Positions 20,955-31,050 are shown, counted from the first letter of the stretch. The stretch is 63,354 bases of DNA from Pinguiococcus pyrenoidosus (GCA_019677205.1 JAAMXY010000608.1:1-63354); one strand, 5' to 3'. The notes: generated from the sequence alone by a model not told the origin. Numbers and translations: made by a program.

Positions 20955-23355
20955 CCTGTGGCTGCTCTAGCCTAGCCACCACAGTAGACAAGTCTTCGCT
21001 CGACGTCGAGCTCTCCTCAGTATCCGTCTCCTGCGAGGTTGCGCTAGAGTTTGACGATGTGCTCTCGTTCTCGTCAGCGGCTTTGTCGCTTTGGATCCGG
21101 GTTGTAATTGTACTCGATCCACTACGCACGTGGCTATCCTTCCCACGTCTCATCAGCGCCTTTGGCAATCGCTTCGTCACGGCGGTGGACGGAGAGTCCG
21201 AGTCTGCTCGAGAGAGCAGTGATCTTCGAGAGAGTCGGGCCATGACGGCCTGCTGATGTGCTGCGCGTTGATCGCAGGTCATGGCGTCTCCCTGCGTCTG
21301 CTTGTAGAGACTCCGAAGACTCTCGTTTCGGTCTTCCCAGCTTGTCAAGCCAGACCCGATTACCTCGCCCATGGCTATCCCGGGCGTGCCCGCTAGCATC
21401 AAGGACGCCGCCCGTTTCAAGTAGACCGCAAAACCATCGGCACGGATGCCGGACCCATCGACTTCCACCGGCTCTTCTGAGGCGCGCAGGCCATAGCCAA
21501 GTCCAATCCCGAAGAGACCCGGGGCGACGGTGGGGTTGGCCACCGCCTCTATGTCGTGGGGAGCGTCGACCCTCTCTGGAGGCGCCACTTGCTCCTCCTC
21601 CTCCTCCTTGGACGCCTCCTCCTTGGACGCCTGGAGCGGAGCCTCTGAGTCGGCCGCTTCGGAACCTGCGCTCTTTGGCGATGCGCCGTCCTGCTTCGGC
21701 GACTCGATCTTTCGCGATTCGATGTATGGAAACATCCGGGTCAGCCGCCCGGCGTCGTCGACGCATACCTGGGACTTGTCACGACGAAAGGAAATTCGCT
21801 TCCCTTGCATGTCGTAGACCGGGATCTCATTCGTGGTGTAGCCACAGGCCCACACAATGGCCGAAGCCTCGTCAAAGACGCGATGGATCAGCGTGGTGGA
21901 GCCCTTGTCGCGAACTTGAAAGAGCCTGACGCGAGGTTCCTTGCCCCTCCGGACGTTGTTGTACAAGGTCTTCGCGTCGCCCCGAAGGCCGCCGAAGGTG
22001 TGTACTTGTCCGTGGCGGTTGACGGTCTTGAAGTTGTCGAAGCCGTCCTGCTCAGCGTCGCGACGCGAGTTGTAGAAGACGCGCATCGGGGATCGATGCA
22101 AAATGGAGATGCTGTTCGGCTGCCATTGAAAGCGCCCCAGCTTGCCGCACCGTGCTGGCCCTGGTACGATATACTCGGCACCAGTGGCAGATGATGAGCA
22201 CGAAGCGATGGATCCCGTGCGCGACGTTCTCCTCATTCGGATAGGTTGTGGCTGAGCCGGCCTTGTCGGACATATGCACTTGTCGCAGGTCAAGTCTTGA
22301 CTGCTGGTCGCCATGGCGCTCTTTGCAGATCTACTGGATACAGGGCAAGCAAAGGCTGGATACGCCTGAGCAGTGAGCGGATCAAAGGAGCAGATGCAGT
22401 AGGAGGACGTCCGCGCGTCTCCCACGGCTGCTGGCGAGCTGCTGGGGTTCTCCGATGACTTGTCGTCTTCGGTCTTCGGCATCTCAATCGTCAAGTTGTG
22501 CAGGCACACCCAGGCCGTCGAGAAGGCTGAATGTGAGCCTCCGACGATCGCCACCCGCGGCGGGCCGGCGTGATCGACCAGGAGCTTCTTCAGGGACGTC
22601 AGTCCTTCCGCGCGGAGCAGTCGATCACTGGTGAGCAGCTTGTCGCGATGGGCAGCGTTGGGCAGATACGGCGGCTGCTGATAGCCACCCGTCGCGAAGA
22701 TGACCTGCTTTGCGTATACGACCCAAACGAGCGCTCCCCGGCTCTCAAAGGTCCCGCAGGATTGGCGACGCCACTTCGCCGCCGTGGTGTCGTGGTCGTC
22801 TGCCGTTGGCACCACCTCCATCACGATCCGCCAGAGCCCTCCCTTGACGCGCTCAACCCGAGTGGCCTTGCATCCGCTGAGCACCTCGCTGTCGCGGGAC
22901 GCCCTGACTTCCTTCACCACCGTCTGCGCCACCTCTCGAAGAAAGCTCCCGATGAACGGCAAGGGCCCCTTGTCATTGCCATACTCCCCCAGGAGAGGCG
23001 CGTACTTTGACGTGCAGCGCAGCGCTTCGAGGCAAGTGCTGGTGACCCTCTCAGGCGGACACAAGTCTTCCCGATCCCCAAGGACGCTGGAGGCGAACTT
23101 CCCCGCCCACGTGTTGGACTGCACGATATAGTCTCCGAGGTTGCCGCCGCCAAAGTCCGAGGAAGGCCGCTGATCTAGCCAGACCACCCCGGCGAAGCCC
23201 AGCGCCTTGTCGAAGGCGAGGGCCTTGTGGAAGACGCCAAGGCGAATGGCCCGCACGAAGTACGCCAGCCCTGCTGGACCGCCGCCCAGGACAGCCGTCT
23301 TGAAAGGCCGCTCCAGCGAGCCGTTCTTGGCCGTCTTGGGCTCTGGCGGCGGCAT
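19660..23355 (-). CDS. FAD/NAD(P)-binding oxidoreductase with long low-complexity tail
   Basis: An open frame of 1231 codons starts at the ATG at 23355. The N-terminal half is a flavoprotein. It has an FAD-binding GGGPAG at residues 24-29, a second nucleotide-binding stretch (RVAIVGGSHSAFS), ISILHRSPMRVFYNSR, and the late ATG-type motif AIVWACGYTTNEIP, an arrangement like N-hydroxylating or disulfide-reductase-like monooxygenases. The C-terminal ~650 residues are Ser/Arg-rich, with about 23 consecutive Gln followed by about 8 Lys and many RxxS sites. Around residues 310-390 the sequence (Cys/Ser-rich, RTSRTGSIASC) looks unlike the rest and may be one or two unspliced introns of length 3n. The substrate is not predictable. 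Confidence 0.8.
20861..20952. repeat. TTC and CTG trinucleotide runs (coding polyK/polyQ)
   Basis: A CTT/TTC run passes directly into about 22 CTG units. On the coding minus strand this reads (CAG)n then (AAG)n, giving a long Gln run followed by Lys in the FAD oxidoreductase tail. Confidence 0.95.
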
Positions 23356-23927
23356 TAGACTCGCGCCTGCAACCAGCGCCCAATGCTAGGCGTCAGGCAT
23401 GGCGACCAGAAGCAGGCAGCAGTGGCGTGGTGGGAAGTCGGCGGTCGCTCGGCATGAAAACCCCTTCAAAACGTAAGCGCCGCACTCAGCGAACATTTGG
23501 GTCCGGCGGGCTCTGTAGTATGGTCCGGGAAGGTCCGGACCGACGTCCGGACGTCACAAACCCGCGAAGTTAGTGCTGACATGACCTCGCAGTTTCTTTT
23601 TCTGCAGTAACGCCAGCCAACGGCAGCAGCTCAAAGCGGCTGCGCCCGCTTGTTGTGCCGGAACAGCTGACTTGCGCGGATGCGCAATGGGTTCGGATCA
23701 ACAGACGGACCTCCTGCGCGGTCCCCTCTCTCTCCAACAGGCCATTCTGACACGCAGAAGATTCGTAGTATCAGCAAATGTCTTTGCGCAGATGCGTTGA
23801 AGCCATCTCCTTGTGGGTGTGAGGTGAGGAGCTGCGGCTGCCGCAAGTCGAGAGATACGCGCTGCGCCTGACCTGCTTTTGATCCTTTTGCCCCCTTCGC
23901 TGCATCGTGTTTCGCAGGCGTTGCAGC
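23356..23927. promoter_or_regulatory. divergent promoter region with GTCCGG repeats
   Basis: These 572 bp lie between divergent start codons. At 23521-23557 the hexamer GTCCGG occurs several times in direct and inverted orientation (GGTCCGGACC is a perfect palindrome), a possible binding-site cluster. No gene is seen. Confidence 0.45.
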
Positions 23928-25550
23928 ATGCGCATAACGTCCACTTCATCCCTTTGGGCGCTTTCGGCCGTTTTCGTCGTGTTGGCGGTTGCTTGGAGGC
24001 AGGCATCAAGGCCGCCGTCCAGTGGTGCCAAAGCGTCGGAGCCACCGACCGTCTTCTGGCCGCTCCGAATTGACCAACAAGGTGATGCGTCGCGAGGATC
24101 TTCCGTCGCGAGGATCTTCCGTCGCGAGGATCTTGCGTCGCGAGGATCTTCCTTGAAGAGCCTTGAAGAGCCTTGCCTGATGCTACGATTCCCGCAGAAC
24201 ATCCGGCGAAAGTAGCTGGCTTGGAACATCTTGCCAAAGGATGGACGCTGGCCAACCTTGGAGATGCGTTGCTGAGCAGTGTCAAGGTCCAGGAACTTAA
24301 GAATGCCGAGGACATCGCGGCGTTCACCTACTATGATACCAAAGGAAGCTGGGCGACGCTGGCTGGCATGGCGCCGGGTTTTGCGACAGTTCGTCTCAAT
24401 GCCAGCGAGGTGTGGGAACCGCCGCTGGTTGCCAGAGGCGATGGCACAACCTCGAGGACTGTTGGATACTGGACGTCCGCGAGGGGCGGCGTCCCGCCCG
24501 CCTGGCAGCCAAGGTTCCGGGCAGCTGTTGAGCAGCTCACGAGGATGGGCCGGAGTCCCGGGTCGCCGGTCGCATACCTTCGCCTCGGTGCGTGCTGCAA
24601 CACTCCGCGCCACCAGGTTGCCGTCCAATGCTGACAACCGCGCGATAGGGTCGCCGGGCTATGTTGTCACTCCGCATTTCGACTATGACTACAACATCCT
24701 TGTTCAGCTGCACGGCCAGAAGACCGTCTGGCTGTGGAGCCCAGCCGTCGACGTAAGCACGTGGGTTGGCATGTCAGATGAGATCCGCGCTCGTGCTGAT
24801 CGTCTTGTGGCTGCAAAACTTAGAGCGAAGCCCGGCCGACCTTCATCCCCTACCCTCGGATGCATCCGTCTTGGCGGCAGGCGGCACGGCAACGGCACCC
24901 GTCACGACAACGACAACGACAACGGCACCCGTCACGACAACGACAACGACAACGACAGGCAGCAGGGCACCACCTGGAAAGAGCGGCAAATTCCTCGTCC
25001 TCGACCACTTTGGAGGCGGCCGAAGAGCAGGTTTACTCTTTTGTTCGAGATCGCGCCACGACGCCACAGGAGACGTACCGAGTCACGCTAGCGGCGGGCG
25101 AGACCGTGCTGATTCCGCCGGGGTGGTGGCATGCCGTCTACTCCGCCAGCCCGTCTCTTGGCCTCAACGTCTGGTTCGAAGGGCCCACGCACAAGCTCAC
25201 GAGACAGCTTGAGCGCGTACCGCTGCCGTTCGCCCGCGCAGAGCCTGTCGACACGGACGTCACCAACAAGCTCTTGCATTTCGTGGAAGCTGTTGCAGAC
25301 AAGACTTGTGAGGAGGTGCCTTCTATGAGGAACGCCTTTGCGGTGCCGGGGGCCTTCCAGACGTGTGGAGCGAGCATTCTGAGCAAAGTTGCCGAGCGGG
25401 TGGCCGCGGCTCTAGGTGACGGAGAAGAGTGCACGGTACGCAAGGTGACAAGGAGGGGTTTGAAGTCGGGGAGGTGGATTTGGGAGGAGCGTGTGGTAAG
25501 CTTTTCGTCTAATCTTGCCTTTTCTTGTCCGAATTCAGATGGCGCTTGGC

Positions 25551-25599
<49 letters not shown>

Positions 25600-25832
25600 C
25601 CACCACCACCACCAGTGGCGAGGCCCTTTCGGGAAGCGACGCGGGCAAGATCAAAAAGGCGGCCGCGGGCATTGCGAGTGCAGTGCGCAGCAGTGCAGAG
25701 CGCATTCCGCCAGAAGGGCTGCTTCATGTGGTGCTGGATACGGTGGAGACGAGCCTGTCTGCGCTGTTGGGGTCTTCGTCAAGTCCGTGCGTTTTCCGAG
25801 AGATGATCCGATCTTTCAATGAAGGACGATAA
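23928..25832 (+). CDS. JmjC-domain 2-oxoglutarate oxygenase with signal peptide
   Basis: Five exons (23928-24081, 24198-24587, 24649-24752, 24824-25495, 25539-25832) splice in phase into 537 aa. Iron-binding residues are present: the HxD pair in TPHFDYDYN (His191, Asp193) and the distal His in GWWHAVYS (about 319). The 2-oxoglutarate Lys is in LHGQKTVWLWSP. The domain resembles the FIH/JMJD hydroxylase group more than histone demethylases. The start MRITSTSSLWALSAVFVVLAV is a clear signal peptide, so the enzyme enters the ER, Golgi, plastid or exterior rather than the nucleus. A CGACAA-type repeat encodes two HPSRQRQRQR units inside the catalytic fold, and the last exon opens with an AGC run giving about 15 Ser then 5 Thr. 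It probably hydroxylates a protein in the secretory path. Confidence 0.87.
24088..24151. repeat. 16-bp tandem repeat in JmjC intron 1
   Basis: Four near-identical copies of GTCGCGAGGATCTTCC lie head to tail within intron 1 of the JmjC gene, followed by a duplicated TTGAAGAGCC. The repeat makes up about half of the intron. Confidence 0.9.
25551..25618. repeat. AGC/ACC trinucleotide run (coding Ser-Thr)
   Basis: About 15 AGC units are followed by ACC units at the start of the last JmjC exon, read as Ser then Thr in the gene's frame. Confidence 0.9.
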
Positions 25833-26054
25833 CCTTTGCTTCCGCGCACTCCAAGGTCGACTGCTGCGAACACTCCTCCATTCGGTTGGTTTAGATAACT
25901 AAAAGTGCGTTTCGCGGTTGGAAGAAGCTCTGGCCTTCTGCTGCCGTCGTATCCAACGGCGCCGCTCGAAAGTTGTGTAACACCCTCGCCATCTCGTTGA
26001 CAGCGGGTCCGGCATGGACCTGGGAGCCCTCCGGGTGCCAAGCGCTTCCTCGGC

Positions 26055-26571
26055 TTAAGCGACCGCGACGCTGTCGCCCTTCCAGAGTCCGTGCTCGTTG
26101 CAGTAGGCGTAGGGCGTGAGGTCGGCGGCGCCCTCGGGCGTGTCCACCTCAAGGGTTCCTTGGGCAACGCCGTCCATCTCTCCAACCTTGTACTCCACCG
26201 CGGCGACGACATCACCTGATGGCGCAATTTCATCAGCTGCCACGGCTTGGGAGCATAGTACCAGATACGGAGCTTAAAGAGACGCGTACCGTCCGGGTTC
26301 TTGATGTAGATGTACTGGATGAAGTGCGAGTCGTCCATGCCGTGGGGCACCACCACCGACGCCTTTCCGTCAGCGAGACTCAGGAGAGGCACGTGCTTTC
26401 CTAGTGGTGTGCGTGATAAGGCGCGTGTCGGACGCGTGCCAGCGCAGAGGGATACTCCAGTCGGTACGCGGTACCTTCCTTGCCGGCCCAAGGGCCCGGC
26501 GCCTCGGCGGTGAGGACCTCGTTGTCCGCCTCCATGGCCGCGATGGCCGCAAGAACCTCGCTGTCTGCCAT
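26055..26571 (-). CDS. superoxide reductase (neelaredoxin type)
   Basis: Three exons (26571-26475, 26400-26290, 26236-26055) give 129 aa. All five iron ligands of the SOR centre are present in family order: His35 in GKHVP, His52 in PHGM, His58 in DSHFI, then Cys115 and His118 in AYCNEHGLW. Lys34 corresponds to the catalytic Lys. There is no N-terminal desulforedoxin domain, so it is the one-iron class. The enzyme reduces superoxide to hydrogen peroxide without making oxygen and needs an electron donor such as rubredoxin or another reductase. No targeting peptide is obvious, suggesting the cytosol. SORs are typical of anaerobic bacteria and archaea and rare in eukaryotes. The two short introns (74 and 53 nt) show this is a settled nuclear gene. 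Confidence 0.92.
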
Positions 26572-26874
26572 TCTGAACAAGATGGAAGCGCCCGAGACTC
26601 AAACCGAACGTCGAAAGAGGGATTCGGCGGTCGGAGCGTCTGGGAATCGTTGGAAATCTTTCGGCACCAGCCAAGGTTTTCAAAATAGGGCTCCCCAAAC
26701 ATTTTGGTGGATAGGATCTCCTCAAATCGTTTCGATATTATTACTATTTTGATATGATCAAGATCCTATGAGATGAATGTACATACCGATCATGGTGATC
26801 GATGAAATGATGCGGTGTAGAGAGTGTGACGCTTTGGCGCCGTTTTGGCTTGTGAAGCGCGAGGCCGTATTCCG
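26572..26874. promoter_or_regulatory. spacer with AT-rich island
   Basis: Upstream of superoxide reductase. An AT-rich stretch lies at about 26715-26775 (TTTCGATATTATTACTATTTTGATATG) in GC-rich surroundings. Confidence 0.45.
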
Positions 26875-27084
26875 ATGTTGCGCGCTTCGAGGGCCCTTGC
26901 TAGACGGAGAGCTTGCATGAGGACGACGGGGCTTCGTCGCTCCTTGGTCGTGCGTAGAATAGCTGTTGTCCGACCTGGGGCGACGCAGGTGCGGCGAAGG
27001 CCAGCGTTGCCACTGGCAGCCGTCGGCGCTGAAGCACTGGAGCTCGGCAGAGACGTAGACGTCGCCGAGGATGATGGCACGTAA
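26875..27084 (+). CDS. possible small basic protein (doubtful)
   Basis: A 69-codon frame starts MLRASRALARRRACMRTTG and ends EDDGT. The Arg/Ala/Leu-rich start resembles a mitochondrial presequence and the end is acidic. The stop codon overlaps a good splice donor (GTAAGT) with a matching acceptor (CCCCAG) at about 27147, but the spliced frame also stops at once. No family is recognised. It could equally be non-coding. Confidence 0.25.
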   Translation: MLRASRALARRRACMRTTGLRRSLVVRRIAVVRPGATQVRRRPALPLAAVGAEALELGRDVDVAEDDGT

Positions 27085-27357
27085 GTGGAGATGCTGGTTG
27101 CTGTGGAGCAGACTGCCAGTGACCAATTCGTCGTCACTTTTCCCCAGTTAACGCCGCCCCCTCTGTCGTGCGAGCAGATGACCGAGGCGGCGGAAGGGAG
27201 CACAGGCTAGATCACTGATGCTTTGGAACGGGCATTGATGCTTTGGCACGGGCATTGATGCTTTGGCATAGAGCAGGGAATGTGAAGAACGCCCTTGTTC
27301 CGTACTTTCCGCTTCAAACGTATCTCACGACAGCTTCTTGACTCGCGGCCGGGAGCG
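27085..27357. other. spacer with 20-bp tandem repeat
   Basis: This is the 3' flank of the CLP1 gene. Apart from the repeat at 27217-27268, nothing is recognisable. Confidence 0.4.
27217..27268. repeat. 20-bp tandem repeat (GATGCTTTGGMACGGGCATT) x2.6
   Basis: Three successive copies start at 27217, 27237 and 27257. The first differs at one base and the third is truncated. Confidence 0.9.
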
Positions 27358-28915
27358 TTAGTCCATCCACTTGATGGTTCCCATGAGCAACACACCGCTG
27401 GGCAGCGCACCGGGGCATGGCGCAAGCACGGACATCACCCTCTTCTCCAGATTCACCGACGTCACGTGAATGAAGCCCGCTGCGTTCCGCAGCAGCACGT
27501 CTTCCCCGTCCTCGGAATGCACAACTGCGAGCACGCTGTACAAGAGCTGCTCGGATGGCTCCACCTGGATGGGCGCGATGTGGAAGCCGCTGTCGTTGTC
27601 GTCCGAGCTGCCCATCGGCAGAGCGGCGGCAGCAGCTGCCGCCGTGCCACTGTCCACCGCGCGGAAGATCTTCACGGCGTCCAGTGACACCTCCAGAAGG
27701 CACGGCGCCAGCGCCGACGGAAGCGCTCCGGATCCGTTCTCATCCAGCGGATCGGCTTCGTCGGCCTCGATCTTGGCCGCAGGCGGCCCATAGAAGTATT
27801 CCTGATAGGCAGAAGCCGTCAGATCTGTCCGTTGTGCGCTCATGTAGGCGCACACGAAAAACGAAAGCCGCAGCCCGTACCCGGATCTTCGCGTTTCTTG
27901 TGACTCGACGATAGTCTCGGCTTCTCGTCACAACGCCCCCGCTCCTCGGGAGCTTGATCACGGTAACTGTGCTCGGCATGCTGTTTCTCAGCTCCACAAA
28001 AAGGCGATCCTCTCCCTACAGAGAGAGGCGTCGATTGCTGAGCTTCTCGCGCGCCGTGGTGCGCGATCGTATCCACATGTCGCAACCCCAGCTGGCTACT
28101 TACCAGCACGAGGATCACGTCCACACCCAGATTGTTGGCGCACAGCTTCAGGGACTCCAGTCCGGCGCCCTCCACCCACCCACAGGAATTGATGATGCAG
28201 CCGCTGGTGCGCGTGTGAGTGTCTATCCGGCATCTCGCATCGATACTCTCGCCGAGCTTCTTCACGAGGTAGTTGTAGTAGTCTGCGTTCTCGCCGATCG
28301 AGTTGTGGCCGTAAAAGTACACCAGCGCCGAGCCCTCAGCTGAGTCGTCCTCGACTCGAAGCGTGCTGGGATCCATGGGCACGCACGCGATGGTGCCGGG
28401 GATGCTGATCGACCCTTGGCCGACGTCAAGGTCCACGTACACGGGGTTGCGTCCGATCCGCACGGCGTAGGAGCACAGGATCCGCGCCAGGGTGGACTTG
28501 CCGGCGTCGGTGGGCCCCACAATGAGCACACGCGGGCCGTTCGTCCTCTTGCTCATCGCCTCGTCTCGCTTCGCTTCCAGCTGCATGTGCGTGTTGGCGC
28601 AGATCTCCATGATGGTCTCTCCGCTGGTGTAGGAGCTCTTGGGCTCGCCAAAAACGTCGATGGTCGCACCCTCCCAGGTGAAGATGGCGAACTTGCGGTG
28701 CACGAACGACAGCAGCTTCTTCGCAGGCAGCTCCAGCCCGAAAAGCTCGGCAGCGCCGCTCGTCAACATGATGCTCACGGGTCTGCTCCGCGCCGAGTGG
28801 GCGTAAGTGTTTTTCACAGAATCGAAGGCCAGTGGAAAAGCTACCTCTCATCGTGAGCCTCCAGCCGGAGTTCGCTGCCCTTCGGGAGCACCACCATCTG
28901 AACAGGTGCGGCCAT
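27358..28915 (-). CDS. CLP1: CLP1, RNA 5'-OH kinase / pre-mRNA cleavage factor II subunit
   Basis: Four exons (28915-28845, 28782-28104, 28015-27881, 27801-27358) splice in phase into 442 aa. The N-terminal beta-rich domain (IMLTSGAAELFGLELP, FTWEGATIDVFGE) precedes the family P-loop GPTDAGKST at residues 113-121 and VDLDVGQGSISIPGT. The C-terminal domain has IREYFYGP, split exactly between Arg and Glu by an intron, and ends AGFIHVTSVNLEKRVMSVLAP. CLP1 works in the nucleus, bridging cleavage factors at pre-mRNA 3' ends and, in some organisms, phosphorylating tRNA exons. The P-loop Lys-Ser-Thr is intact, so ATP binding is likely. The large second intron-exon block is consistent with the conserved order, and length matches the family (~425-450 aa). 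Confidence 0.95.
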
Positions 28916-29329
28916 GGGAGGAAGCGAGTAGCTGGTCCGGCCGTAGGACGGCGGCACCGGTCTTCTGCGGCGTGCAAGCGCGCCCGAGGGCCCACAGCAA
29001 ATCAACCACTCAAGGAGAAAGAGGTTGAGAAGAGAAGGTACCGGTGCGCGGCGCCGGAGCACCATATAGGTGGGACAAGAGAAGGCTCAAATGGCGGGAA
29101 GAGGGGGCTTTTAAAGCTTTCTGAAAAGCTGGTAAATGTTTGAATATTTTGAGGGCATTGTTCTCGCGCGACATAGACTGATATGCATAAAAAGTGACAT
29201 TATTCAGATTAAGTTATTATATTAGCTGAGTTTCATGTAAAATCTAAAACAATTTAAAATATGCCATTCTCAAATCTCTGCCTTTCAGTTCGTAACCCTA
29301 GGAGGTGACGAGACGCCGAGATCTTCACG
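28916..29329. promoter_or_regulatory. divergent promoter region with AT-rich island
   Basis: These 414 bp lie between divergent starts of CLP1 and the MFS gene. Positions ~29140-29285 are AT-rich (TTATTATATTAG, AAAACAATTTAAAATATGCC), abruptly different from both flanks. Confidence 0.5.
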
Positions 29330-30949
29330 ATGCTGCTTAGGATGCTCCGGTTTTTGCCCATCCTGGCGATACTCGCTGTCTCCGCCGCCTTCCCGCGGCT
29401 GCCGCGCCAGCTTTCGCCCGGAGCCGCCTCCAGAATCGCGCAACTTCAACTTGGCCAGCCTGCTACGTCGCTGGTCTCGGCCAGACAGGGGAGGCCTCAG
29501 CTCCGAGGAGGGGCGCTCCAGGCCACGCCAGCCTTGGTGCCAGATGTGCTCTTCAATCGGCTGTTCGTGGGGCTCGTGGGCGCCGCGGTTGCAAGCAAGG
29601 GACTTGCAGCCCTCCAGGCAGGGCTGACCAAGGGCCCCTCGGAGCGGAAGCCCGCCGCGGCCTTGGCGTTGCAAGTGCGCTTTTTGGCAGTCTTCTGGCT
29701 GCTTCGGATGGCGGAGTGGCTGCATGGCCCCTACTTCTACGAGGTGTACGCCAGCAAGATTATCGATGGCGTGCAAGTGAGCCCCGGGCTGGTCTCCAAG
29801 CTCTTCCTCGTGGGCTTTGGCTCCACGGCGGTGTTCGGACCCTTCCTAGGCCGAGCCGTGGACGCGCGGGGCCGGCGATTGGGCACGCTGGCTTTCTGCG
29901 TCTGCTACACCATCGCGGCGCTCTCCACGAGATCGGAGCTCATCAGCGTGTTGGTGCTTGGGCGACTCTTCAGCGGCTTGGGCACAAGCCTGCTCTTCTC
30001 AGCCCCCGAGGCGTGGCTGGTTGGCGAGGCGCAGCGCACGGGGCAGGACAAGTACCTGGGGCAGACCTTCGGGTGGGCGTGGGGAGGCGACAGTCTGGTG
30101 GCCATCTCGGCAGGCGCCCTGGCCGGCGCCGCGGCGGACCAACGGGGGCCGTCCGGACCATTCGAGCTGAGCGTCGGCTTCCTTGCCCTGGCTGGCGTCG
30201 TCGCGCTTGCGCAGTGGAAGGAGAACGTTGCACCGAAGGGCACAAGCAGCGAAACGGGGGCGCCGTCGGAGGGGAAAGCGGAAGGGGAGGCGGAAGGGAA
30301 AGCGGAAGGGGAGGCGGAAGGGAAAGCAGAACCGGAGGGACCGAGCATCAAGGAGGCGATCAACGTCATGGCCAATGACAAGAAGATCGCGCTGGTCGGG
30401 GCGGTACAGGCGCTTTTCGAGGGCGCCATGTACATCTTCGTGCTCCAGTGGGCACCAAGCCTTGGAAGCGTCGTCGAAGGCGCAGTACCTTTTGGAAAGG
30501 TGTTCTCCTGCTTCATGGCTTGTTGTCTCCTGGGATCGACCCTGTTCGGCGCGCTCACCGCGAAGAAGGTCTCCGCGGAAACCATTGGGACCGGGTTCCT
30601 CGCCACCGCCACGCTGTCCATGGCTGCCTCGGTCATCGGCTACCAGCAGCAGAGCCTTGGCGTGCTGGTCGCCGCCTTCTTCCTCTTCGAAGCATGTGTG
30701 GGCATGTACTTCCCCACCATCGGCACGTTGCGTTCGAAGTACCTCCCCGACACACACCGCTCGGTGCTCATGAACATTTTTGGAGTGCCCCTGAACCTGA
30801 TCGTAGTGAGTGTCTTCCTTAGTATGAACAAGCTGGGGGTGCAGGGTGCCCTGTTGGTCTCCACGGCAGCATTGGGGCTTGCCTGGGTGGCGCAGATCGG
30901 CCTCCTTCTCACCGGGCGGCAGCAAAAAGAGCAGGAAGGGAGCGCGTAA
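29330..30949 (+). CDS. MFS transporter, MFSD5/MOT2-like, with plastid-type presequence
   Basis: A single exon encodes 539 aa and about 11-12 transmembrane helices. Family signatures are WLHGPYFYEVYA, GFGSTAVFGPFLGRAVDARGRR and GRLFSGLGTSLLFSAPEAWLVGE, which match eukaryotic molybdate-anion transporter 2 / MFSD5. The N-terminus (LRFLPILAILAVSAAFPRLPRQ) is a signal peptide ending in an Ala-Ala-Phe-Pro context followed by a Ser/Arg/Gln-rich, acid-poor stretch, the bipartite form used for complex red-lineage plastids. The usual family starts directly at its first helix, so this extension is extra. The central loop carries a 12-bp tandem duplication coding GEAEGKAE units. Molybdate as substrate is a family inference. 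Plastid-envelope location is inferred from the presequence. Confidence 0.85.
   Translation: MLLRMLRFLPILAILAVSAAFPRLPRQLSPGAASRIAQLQLGQPATSLVSARQGRPQLRGGALQATPALVPDVLFNRLFVGLVGAAVASKGLAALQAGLTKGPSERKPAAALALQVRFLAVFWLLRMAEWLHGPYFYEVYASKIIDGVQVSPGLVSKLFLVGFGSTAVFGPFLGRAVDARGRRLGTLAFCVCYTIAALSTRSELISVLVLGRLFSGLGTSLLFSAPEAWLVGEAQRTGQDKYLGQTFGWAWGGDSLVAISAGALAGAAADQRGPSGPFELSVGFLALAGVVALAQWKENVAPKGTSSETGAPSEGKAEGEAEGKAEGEAEGKAEPEGPSIKEAINVMANDKKIALVGAVQALFEGAMYIFVLQWAPSLGSVVEGAVPFGKVFSCFMACCLLGSTLFGALTAKKVSAETIGTGFLATATLSMAASVIGYQQQSLGVLVAAFFLFEACVGMYFPTIGTLRSKYLPDTHRSVLMNIFGVPLNLIVVSVFLSMNKLGVQGALLVSTAALGLAWVAQIGLLLTGRQQKEQEGSA
30270..30335. repeat. coding repeat GGGRAAGCGGAA in MFS loop
   Basis: Alternating GGGAAAGCGGAA / GGGGAGGCGGAA units, about five in all, encode GKAE/GEAE repeats in the cytosolic loop of the MFS protein. 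Confidence 0.85.
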
Positions 30950-31050
30950 AGGTATACAAGCTTGTTACGTCGTTCTCCAACACCTGTGGTGTGGCCTAGC
31001 GTCGATACACTGACTTCTGCACACACAAGCGCCAACAAACAAAACATATA

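Noticed and set aside
19660-21250. PolySer/polyCys readings of the CTG run on the plus strand
   Set aside because: They are translations of the opposite strand of the polyQ region and have no flanking protein character.
24766-25212. Frame with long Thr runs over the CGACAA repeat
   Set aside because: The alternative frame (Arg-Gln repeat) is the one that splices in phase to both halves of the JmjC domain.
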